Shown here: positions 33,841 through 41,961 of the stretch, piece after piece
Layout of the letters: each line of letters opens with the position of its first letter
Numbering within the stretch: position 1 is the first letter of the stretch
DNA from: Gautieria morchelliformis
Taxonomy: Eukaryota; Basidiomycota; Agaricomycetes; Gomphales; Gomphaceae
Reading direction: 5' to 3'
Assembly: GCA_015179125.1 (NCBI GenBank)
Contig: WHVA01000109.1
Coordinates: forward strand, 62,001 to 126,000
Length of the DNA stretch: 64,000 bases
The notes under the pieces: model-generated
Seen by the model: only the letters and a program-made list of their open reading frames with translations
Databases searched by the model: none
What the model was told of the DNA's origin: nothing
Translations under genes and position numbers: made by a program

Positions 33841-33853
33841 GCTTGAGGGGGCG

Positions 33854-34325
33854 TGTTGGGTGCATTTATGCTCCTGCACCAAAATCAAGCATAATATGTT
33901 CAATTTATTGTATGGTGTTTCAATCTGTTCTCATATTGTTCTTGTACCATGCATTCAGTTCCCTGATTATTTTTGAAAATTTCCAGTCACTCCCTATCTC
34001 TCCATTTCACTTTGTTATCTCTATTTTCACAGGCGGCTGCACCCAGCGGAGTTTGAAATGACTTCGACGCGCGAGCTCTTGAGCACTAAAGGGCCGGGTG
34101 CATGTATATGCCTTCTGAGACAGGATAGTGCTCCTCTCTCAGTGACAATAAATTCACTGAGAGAGGTGAGTAATATTCTTTGTATTTTCATAGCATGTTG
34201 ACTGAAAATCATGTAGTGAATTTGATTCTAGGTATTGTATTAATATAACAGTGACAATAAATTCACTGAGAGAGTGAATTTGATTCTAGCTTTCTAAGAA
34301 CTCTACTGAACCTTCCCTGCCATAA
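33854..34325 (+). repeat. Copia 3' LTR
   Basis: 472 bp, collinear with the 5' LTR at about 98% identity, preceded by the purine-rich tract GCTTGAGGGGGCG. Confidence 0.9.
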
Positions 34326-35022
34326 GATATTCCGAGCAGCCTAGAACCACTTGCTGGCTAGCAGGGACATTTCCTGAGGCGATGATGAAATACTGAAGGA
34401 TTTCGAAGTAGACGACGAGAGGGTCATAGAGGGCGCGGAACGAGGGGTAGTCCTTAGGGGAAGCGTCTCTTTCATGCTGCAGAAATTCGCCATCATCGGA
34501 TATCTCGAAGGCCTTGGGCTTAGGGTGTTCCTTGACTGTAGCGTCCAACCTGTACAGCTGACATGGACGAAACTCATGCTTTGCGATCACTAGCCGCAGC
34601 GCAGGCTCGACATGAGGAAAGGAGCGGTCGATGGACATACCTGACGCCGGATTCAGTGAGATGGGTGGCACAAACGAAGATCCTTGAGGAAAGGCGGTAG
34701 CAGACGTGGGGAGGCCAGTGGGAGGTGGAGGCGGCGGAGGAGGCGGCTGCGGCAAAGGCTGGGAGGGATTGGGTGGCTGCGGCAGGCCAGACAAATTTTG
34801 CTGCTGCGGGAGTTGCTGAGTCTGAAGGAGAGAGAGTAGCTGGGAGAGGGAGTTCTCAAGCACAGTCAGACGTTCGTCGGTAGTCGGCACTTGCTGCTGG
34901 AAGGGAGGGAACGGGGTGCCGCCAGGAGCGGAAGGAGATGAGACGGTGGCATCCGGGGAGGGCCTAGCAGGCTGCTTGTCCCTAGAGCGAGAGGTCAGAG
35001 CGTCGGTCCCAGGTGGTGCCAT
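34326..35022 (-). pseudogene. DIRS gag-like ORF, 5' part
   Basis: Starts at ATG 35022 (MAPPGTDALTSR). It is Pro/Gln-rich with a short leucine-rich stretch (LENSLSQLLSLLQTQQL) and a run of nine prolines, then a conserved region ending GCSEY at the Copia junction. Its continuation is at 22550-22216. Confidence 0.75.
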
Positions 35023-35110
35023 GTAGGAGGAGGTGTCGAGTTGATAAGATGGAACTGCTCGACGGAATAACGTGCCGCTGTGGAGGGCCACTTCGAATAT
35101 TCACTATGCC

Positions 35111-35363
35111 TGTGAAAAGAAGAAGCTCGAAGCCTTTATGGCTATCGAGCGCGAGATATGTGAGAAGGACGCGATGTCTAGCGGTGAGAAACAAGTACCT
35201 ATCGAGCGCGAGATATGTGGGAAGGACGCGAGGAGAGGTAGCTACGGAATGGAGGTTTATATAGCATCAGAACAATAGAAAAGGAAGCTTGTGGAATGTG
35301 GAGGAAACGAGTCACATGGCTCGTGCCATAGATCCTGGACAACGCTATGCTTTGTCCAATCCC
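35111..35363 (-). repeat. split direct repeat A1
   Basis: 5' terminal block of the DIRS-like element. It matches A2 (19071-19266) but contains an extra internal tandem copy of about 60 bp around CTATCGAGCGCGAGATATGTG. Confidence 0.85.
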
Positions 35364-35641
35364 ACACTGTCATGGGGTTACATAAGTGCACCGGAGTGCC
35401 GCTACTCAACAGATTTATTGGTCGTCAACTAAATCTTGCCTGGGGAGAGATGCGACATTCGCAGCTGGCAGCGCAGGGAACCCAAGAGTGCATCGATCGC
35501 CTCTTGCCATATATCACGTGAGCCCCAGTCCAGTCGAGCAGTACAGATCAATATCCTGGAAAGGTTGCCAATACCTCATATCAATGTATTTGTGTCCTGC
35601 TTGCACTTATATCATCTCAATTAGATTACAACTCATCTGTA
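35364..35641. other. spacer between the DIRS element and the eIF3c relic
   Basis: No gene recognised; short overlapping frames only. It begins immediately after repeat A1. Confidence 0.4.
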
Positions 35642-37850
35642 TTGACTCGTATGCCTATCAGTCTGTGGCTCGCTTCGCAGCGTGAGGTTGACCAATTGAT
35701 TGCTATCGTCACGGATGATCCTTCGTATTCGGCACAAGAGGTCACCGAGGATTACGACGAGTTTGTGGAACGATCACCGGTGGATGAGAAAGACAGTGTG
35801 GTTCGCATCCGCGGAAGCATCATTTGTAGATCGCCTCGACGACGAGTTTACCAAAAGTTTGCAAAATATCGACCCGCACAGCACAGAATATGTGGATTGG
35901 CTCAAGGACGAGAAAGGGCTTTACGAGAGCATATGTCAAGCGCAAGCTTTCTATGAGAAGAAAAATCAACTTGATCCCCTGGCCCGAGTCATCATGCGCC
36001 CCCTTGAACACATTTACTCCAAGGTGATATTATGATGTATCTTTGTTGAATTTTTGGATATCAATTGACCAAAATGCCGTGATCCAAGCGCTTAAGCAGA
36101 CTGCTACCCAATCCAAATTAGTGCCATCGACGACACTAGCCACTCGGGGCCGAGTTCCGCGCTGATTCACTCCCTAAGTGTTTCTTTGTACAAGTCAGAT
36201 AACTCTTTTCTCCGTACACAAGCAATCATGCACTCGCCAACGAGTTCTATGTGGCGCATGATATGTTGCTGATGTCACATCTCCAGGAGTCAGTCCATGC
36301 TGCCGATGTTGCCACACAGGTTGTGTAGAATCGCACTGTTGTCCAATTGGGCCTCTGTGCATTCAGCAAGCAAGGCTTTATTCGAGAGGCACAATGCAGG
36401 ACATATTTACGGCACAGCGGGCCAACTTGGAGCTATTAGCTCAGGGCGTGCACCAGCAGCGATATCAGACTCTTACGCCTGAACAGGAGAAAGCTGACAG
36501 ACAACGCCAACTGCCATTCCACATGCACATTAACACCCAGTTGTTGGAAGCCGCATTTTTAGTGTCCAGTATGCTCGTCGAAATGCCTCTGCTGGCAACA
36601 TCGACAACGAGGAACTCAAACGCAAGGCCATTTCAAAACCTTTCTGGCAATTGCTTGGCTTTGCCAATCATAGGCAGGTCTTTACTGGCACTCCCAAAAC
36701 GATACGCGACCATATCATACAAGCCAGTAAAGCTCTTCAGGATGGTGAGTGGGAGAAATGCAGGGATCTGATTCAGAGCATCAAGATCTGGAGCTTGATG
36801 CCAGAAGCACTGTCCGTCAAGGATATGCTCGCAAGGTGAGACAAAGAATTATACCTACATATTCGACATATTCATGTCCCTAATGTGACTTTCCAGGCGC
36901 ATACCACTGCAGGCATATAAAAGTTTTCTTGTCTGAAAAACTGTTGAAAAAACTGTAAAGATTTTCCAAAAAATTTTAGTGTTTTTTTATGTAAAAAAAA
37001 CTGTAATAAAATTTTGTGTTTTTATTAGAATTTGTTGAGCAAGAAAATTGTAAAAAAATTCGAAGTTTTTTTCAGGGTTTTTTATGTATTTCTTTGTGTT
37101 TTCACAAAGAAACTTATAAAAAGACAAAAAAAACCTGCAAAAAACTTTAAATTTTTTTACAATTTTCTTGCTCAACAAATTCTAACAAAAACACAAAATT
37201 TTGTTTAAGTTTTTTTACATTAAAAACACTAAAAAAATTTGGAATATCTTTACAATTTTTTGAACAGTTTTTCAGACCAGAAAATCTTTATATGCCTCCA
37301 GTGTACAAGAAGAGGGCCTACACATACATCTTCACATACGCACCGTACTACTCTACATTGTCGGTATCCCTTCTGTCACGAACATTCTCTTTGTCTTTGC
37401 GAACAGTAACCTCAACAGCTTCCTAGATGATTTGGAATGAGGAGCTGCTGCATCCCTGGACCAATCGCCCAGCGTAGTTGTCTTCCATTGTGTTGAAGCC
37501 ACGCGTGCGCAGCAGCTTGCCCAATCATTGGCCGACAAGCTTGGTACGTTGATCGAGCAGAACGAGATGGGGCTGGATCTCAAATTGGGCGGTGGGAGTG
37601 CGTGGGCAGACCGCACGGACGGCACCAAACAAGAGAAGAGAACCGGTGATCAGGCTGGAGAGAGGCGACGGACAGGGAACGACGGGGCGGGACAGGTTCA
37701 AGAGGTACGTGTCTGCCGTTGTCGCTTCGTACATCTGCAGCTCGCACATGCCTATTTAATCTAGGAGGCACCCGAGGGGGTCGAGGTGCAAGATTTTCTC
37801 AAGGGTTAGGTAACCGAATGGGTCAAGCGTCACAAAGGACAAGAGCATGA
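35642..37850 (+). pseudogene. eIF3 subunit c (NIP1) 3' portion, decayed
   Basis: Recognisable eIF3c segments follow in order: REVDQLIAIVTDDPSY, QEVTEDYDEFVERSP, FVDRLDDEFTKSLQNIDP, then YVDWLKDEKGLYE and RPLEHIYSK in one frame, the helical PCI-proximal part ([47 protein letters not shown] split over frames), and the PCI end (TYIFTYAPYYSTLSVSLLSRTFSL, LADKLGTLIEQNEMGL) with an RG-rich tail near 37750-37850. Introns with GT-AG ends persist (for example 36837-36896), so it came from genomic duplication, not retrotransposition. Frameshifts, stops and a foldback insertion (36905-37303) disable it, and the N-terminal half is absent. Confidence 0.85.
36905..37303. mobile_element. 399-bp foldback element, CACTA-like termini
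   Basis: AT-rich imperfect palindrome along its whole length, starting CACTGCAGGCATATAAA and ending with the near-complement TTTATATGCCTCCAGTG. It is flanked by a 3-bp duplication TAC (36902-36904 and 37304-37306). Removing it plus one TAC restores an eIF3c-like reading (RRIQEEGL), confirming the borders. CACTR termini with a 3-bp duplication are features of CACTA/EnSpm elements. It has no ORF. Confidence 0.85.
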
Positions 37851-37954
37851 GGTAGATCTAATTCTCCTCAGTTGTTTTGTAGCTGCGTAAATATTTCGTC
37901 ATCTCGAGACAGTTAAGGTGTGCTACGTAGCCAGAAACACTGGGTATGGTGTGA

Positions 37955-38375
37955 TCACCCGTCCCCCATAACTCTGGGATCCCAATCAGCGGTATCTAAT
38001 TTCTCGCCCTTGAGATTGGCTAGTAAAGTGTTAGGATACATACAAGGTGTTTCGATGCTTTTCGACTCACCGCCATCATCAACCTCGTAACCGGGCTGTG
38101 CGATGGATTTGCTAAGTTCAGCTTTAGCACCTATACGAGTACTTCGACTCAAGATGCAGCTGCCAATCTTGGCTCTACCAGGCAGACCCTGGCATTAGAA
38201 ATGCGAATATGCCATAAAGCTAAGCGAGACTAACCCATCTTCAATCACCACATGATCCATGATCACGCTTCCCGCTATACGAACATATTCACCTATGACA
38301 CAGTGCTGTCCGACGACGGATGTTTTTATGATCAGAATTTCAAAACACGTCACAGCCGATTCCGAGCGAGGACCA
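37955..38375 (-). pseudogene. eIF2B gamma 3' fragment
   Basis: Minus strand, three exons readable with intact splice sites. A left-handed beta-helix hexapeptide series (TSVVGQHCVIGEYVRIAGS, VIMDHVVIEDG) continues across an intron into AKIGSCILSRSTRIGAKAEL and PGYEVDDGG, then EKLDTADWDPRVMGDG and a stop at 37955. This is the C-terminal half of the gamma subunit of the eIF2B guanine nucleotide exchange factor. The nucleotidyltransferase-like N-terminal half is missing upstream of about 38375. The exons are undamaged, but without a 5' part it is best read as a gene fragment. Confidence 0.75.
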
Positions 38376-39347
38376 GCAGCGCTAATTGGGCAGGCACGGA
38401 TGAGCTCACGACTGACGAACAGCAGGAGTACGCCAAGAGGATGGGCTATCTAGAATGATTGTTTTCTTTTTCTTGTATTATATTGTGAGGAAAGTCACCC
38501 AGTAGTATCCTCCCTGAGGATGGGATCATCCGCCTCAATTTTGACTACTTTCTGTTTCGAACCATACTACAGGAAGATCAAATATGTACGCACCTGCTGG
38601 AATGATATTATGATACCTGTGGAGGACTTAGCGCTTAGCCACGGGTCAATGATCGATCACTGGCTGGCTGCACGTGACTTGGACTCAAGGCGAGTGCCCA
38701 CGTAGGGGCGGGCCACGATGTATGCATATAGCCAGTTTTTCCTCTGTGCAATTCAATCCAATCAAGTGCCATATTTATTTTACTAGAGAGGGTCATTCCG
38801 GGGATCCCCTTGCATGCGCTTGAAGTTGCATCATATCGCTGGCAGCGATCTGCATGTACCTGTACTAGCATGATTCAGGCGGTTCGACACGGTATTATTC
38901 AAGTGGCCCTGTTTCCCTCGAAGTTTTCTTTAGTGCATCTCTAGTCCCTTGCTATAGTAAATTAAGGTCAAATAAGGCGCAGTGGCCAGTAGGAGAATTC
39001 GCAGCGAGAATGTCAATGGGAACGGCCTGTCTGTCGATAACGGCTACTAATGAATCACGGCCGGCGCTGCCTGTTGTTCGTGAGTGAACTGACAAGGGAT
39101 TGATTTCTGGTTTATTCTGAAGCACGTCAACAAACCGTTCGAGTCCTCTTCGGTCAAACCACGGCACGTATCTAGTACTACTTGCAAGTTACTGACGATC
39201 GAAAAACTCGTAAATCTGCCCGGGACTCATTATATCCAGGCTTGGTGCAATTGCATTCGTTATGCAGCCTATGGGACTTGAAGCTTGAAGGGTATAATGT
39301 AAAGAATTTTCGATATTTGGGCGTGTGTGGCCTCACGTGATGCCATC
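38376..39347. other. no gene recognised
   Basis: Possible relic sequence. A minus-strand open stretch at 39167-38952 (WFDRRGLERFVDVLQNKPEI...) has natural composition but no recognised family, and its upstream part has stops. A plus-strand stretch ending DELTTDEQQEYAKRMGYLE at 38453 also looks protein-like but is isolated. Confidence 0.4.
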
Positions 39348-39396
39348 GATTCGCAAAACTATCACATGGAGTGGGCTAGTGATAGTTTTGCGAATC
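39348..39396. repeat. perfect 18-bp hairpin
   Basis: GATTCGCAAAACTATCAC (39348-39365), a 13-nt loop, then the exact reverse complement (39379-39396). Confidence 0.9.
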
Positions 39397-39659
39397 AATA
39401 GTAAGTTGCAGTACCGCGATGTCCAACAGCCCTCATTCAAAATCGATATGACATCTTCCCACTGGATGTGTCCTTGCCTGGCACGCAAGATATCACGGAT
39501 TATGAGCTCCATGGACGTTGAGGGTGTCGTCGACGCCTGCCAGATGTCTCCTTGGTCGGCTCCTGGATGACTGTGGGTCACGTGTCGACCAACGACATTC
39601 TTCGCCATGGACCAGAAAACGTTTTCTACCGGACATACCGGACAGCGCCAGGCACGTGA

Positions 39660-40187
39660 ATGGGCGCGCCGGACGCGCCCCTCTGTCGTCAAGAATTGGG
39701 GTGCACCCCAATTGCACCCCAATTCTTGATGACAGAGGGGAAGCTGAGGGCCTCCCCTTATCGCACAAGCACCGAGGATTGGCAGTACTTTTATGTTAAT
39801 AGGTGGCTATCATACAAATTACATGCGGTCATACCGTCATTTGCTGATGAGGCCGGGTACAGGTGGGCAGATCGTGACATGCTCATGAGGTTCCTCGGAG
39901 GAGGCATTGGGCATTCTATACACTATGATACGGAGACCAGCGCTCATCGTCCCGAGGACGGCCGAGAGTCGGACGAACGCTTCGATGACCTAGACAGCCA
40001 CGCTGGGACCGTGGAGGGCACGGCGATTGTGCCTGACTGCGAAGAGGACGAGGAGGCAGAAGAAGTTGAGGAAGAGTCCGAAGCTGAATCCTCGCACAGC
40101 GAGGTCGAAGATGGAGAAGGAGATGAGGAAGACGAGGACGGAGATTGTGACGAGGGAGGTGATGGAGAAGGGTATGACTCCGCGTGA
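39660..40187 (+). CDS. unrecognised ORF with acidic C-terminal tail
   Basis: 175-residue open frame from an ATG at 39660. The first 30 codons are built on a palindrome (39678-39740), so the true gene, if any, may start elsewhere. The middle (YFYVNRWLSYKLHAVIPSF, RDMLMRFLGGGIGHS) looks like a conserved protein end. The last 60 residues are almost all Glu/Asp/Gly. My impression is that similar GGGIGH-plus-acidic tails occur on lineage-specific, repeat-associated Agaricomycete proteins, but I cannot name the family. It is probably a 3' fragment. Confidence 0.4.
   Translation: MGAPDAPLCRQELGCTPIAPQFLMTEGKLRASPYRTSTEDWQYFYVNRWLSYKLHAVIPSFADEAGYRWADRDMLMRFLGGGIGHSIHYDTETSAHRPEDGRESDERFDDLDSHAGTVEGTAIVPDCEEDEEAEEVEEESEAESSHSEVEDGEGDEEDEDGDCDEGGDGEGYDSA
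39678..39740. repeat. 28-bp near-perfect inverted repeat, 7-nt loop
   Basis: Arms 39678-39705 and 39713-39740 (CCCCTCTGTCGTCAAGAATTGG...) differ at a single base. Confidence 0.9.
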
Positions 40188-41082
40188 GCCTCATCTTGCC
40201 ATCAGGAATGAGTCGCGATGGTTACTTGTTCATGTAAGTGGGATAAAGGCCAATGGCATACTTAAAAGGGTTCTACAATGCTTACCTTCCATTTGTGAGC
40301 CTGCGGAACAATTATAAGCTACTCCAATGAGCCTCAAGTCTTCCCTGAGGGGTGTATGGGTATGTACTACTTGCAACGCCTTGTACGGCCCTTGCAAGCG
40401 GGTATGAGGCGCTGGCATGATTACGAAAACGGCAAGCGCTTACACGGTAGTATTATCGATGTGCGGTTTCGCCGATGACATGCCAAGTACTTGCTCCTTG
40501 GTTTTCCATATGCGCTGAAATCGCAGCGGCCACCATTGTTGCAGTTAAACGGGCATTGTTGGTCGAGGGGGCTGGGAAACGACAAGAATGCATGTGGTGA
40601 TGGGATGGAGGGAGATGGACCGGCGACAGGGGGTGGAATTGATCCTACTGCTTCGGTTGGCAGATAGTACATGGGGATTTCACCCAGCGACTCCACTACA
40701 GTCGCGGTGGCGGGTTCGGCTGCCGTGTAGCGCGCCTCGCCCTCATTGTGATATAGGTTTTGGAGCTCGCTGGGTGTATACCCAGCGAAACTATTTGATA
40801 TCAAGTACCTTTTCATGGCTTTATGCCACGGTGCACTAGGCCCGAGGGCTGTCCCAAGATCTCGGTCAATGCTTCCTCACTCGGTGTGTGATTGTATGGG
40901 AGACCAGCCTGGGAGCTGCGGGTGTCCTCAGCCATGGGGATTGCTCGCAAGGGCTTAGAACGAACTACTTATATATAGGGCTTCGCCTCCAATTCCCGGA
41001 TCACGTGACACACCTTTGTCCAACGCCGGCATATCCTGCCGTTATCTTAATTCAGTGACATTATATTATTTCTCTGAGTTTA
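40188..41082. other. repeat-associated spacer, weak minus-strand ORF
   Basis: An open frame on the minus strand (40816-40421) and a 39-codon frame starting ATG at about 40936 (MAEDTRSSQAGLPYNHTPSEE) have natural composition but no recognised family. They may be pieces of one decayed gene. Confidence 0.3.
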
Positions 41083-41810
41083 GGGCCCGTTCGGTGCCCA
41101 GAAACCGTTCCAGTTTCCAAAAGTAGTTTCGGTTTTTTCAGGGTGCAGAAACTGGAACGGTTTTTCAACTGTTTTGGAAATTGATGTGCCGCCGAACGCA
41201 CAAATTTCTACAATTTCTGAAAACTGCTTGCTAAGGCCAGCTCTATGTGTCAGCTGATCAGTACTGTCATGTGACTAGTTACTTAGTATCCCCGCCCATC
41301 GCCTCCTGCAGTGAGTACAGCTCGTTGGCTCCCCTTACCTCAACAGCGACTGCCATACTACTCCTCTTACGCTCACTCCCATTGTTAAGTAGATACCATA
41401 TTGGTGTGAATGCCCTGATAAGAGAGTGGCAGATCAGTAGGAGGATGTGTGGCGACGGGCGGCGGGCGGCGGGCGGCGGACATGACATGGCGGGACTGCA
41501 TGTGGGGTGACACAAACATGTATAATAGTGCGGGTGCCTTCGAGCGGCGGGCTTATGACATAAATTGACTCAAGCTTATAATGACCGTGCCGGCAAGCCT
41601 TGAGCAGTTTCTGATATGATGAGAAGCAGAAACAGCTAAAAGCAGTTTCTGAAACTATATAGGAGTTTTTGAAATAGGATTTCAGAAATCGTTCAAAAAA
41701 AGTGTCACCGAACGGTCAGAGTTTTTGAAATTTCCGGATTTCCGGAAACTCCCTCAGTTTCTGAAATTTGGCTGGTGTCTGATTTCAGTTTCTGGGCGCC
41801 GAACAGGCCC
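41083..41810. mobile_element. 728-bp Tourist/Harbinger-like MITE
   Basis: Terminal inverted repeats GGGCCCGTTCGGTGCCCAGAAAC and the complement of GTTTCTGGGCGCCGAACAGGCCC, flanked by TTA on both sides (41080-41082 and 41811-41813). GGGCC(T/C)GTTYGG ends with a TWA target duplication are typical of PIF/Harbinger-derived MITEs. Subterminal regions are rich in repeated TTTCTGAAA motifs; the centre contains a GGCGGGCGGC cluster. No transposase ORF. Confidence 0.85.
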
Positions 41811-41961
41811 TTAGTGTAGCTCGCGTTGGAGCTTCACGCGCTGTTACCATCAGTCAGGCCGTTTCAGATAAACGTAGCGCAGAAATGCTACTTTCTCCAA
41901 TACAATACCGTAATGTAGAGCCTTTCTACGTGGATAAACATCTCAAACATTATGTTAGCAC

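Larger units (their letters stand above)
22551..34325 (+). mobile_element. Ty1/Copia LTR retrotransposon nested in the DIRS element
   Basis: Bounded by 472-bp direct LTRs and coding on the plus strand in the Copia order gag-protease-integrase-RT-RNase H. Its own length is about 5.2 kb once the nested Gypsy element is removed. A purine-rich tract (GAGGGGGCG) sits immediately before the 3' LTR. A clean target duplication could not be recognised. The pol has several stops and frameshifts, so the copy is dead. Confidence 0.92.
18922..35363 (-). mobile_element. DIRS/PAT-like tyrosine-recombinase retrotransposon, interrupted
   Basis: Minus-strand element whose own sequence is about 4.7 kb; the rest of the span is a nested Copia element. 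In element order it has terminal block A1 (35363-35111), a gag-like ORF with a zinc knuckle, reverse transcriptase with RNase H, a tyrosine recombinase, then B1, A2 and B2 (19366-18922). This A1-ORFs-B1A2B2 layout is the split-direct-repeat structure known for PAT- and Ngaro-type elements, which integrate by recombinase without target duplications; none was found. Stops and frameshifts in the RT frame indicate an inactive copy. Confidence 0.88.

Noticed and set aside
18922..35363. Biosynthetic or defence gene cluster
   Set aside because: All sizeable ORFs in the interval are retrotransposon gag, protease, RT, RNase H, integrase or recombinase parts, plus one small unknown ORF inside the Gypsy element.
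36905..37303. AT-rich region as an origin, centromere core or mitochondrial insertion
   Set aside because: Exact foldback structure, terminal repeats and target duplication explain it as a transposable element.
39130..39160. GTTCGAGTCC resembling a tRNA B box
   Set aside because: No cloverleaf around it; the sequence reads better as part of a degraded minus-strand coding stretch.
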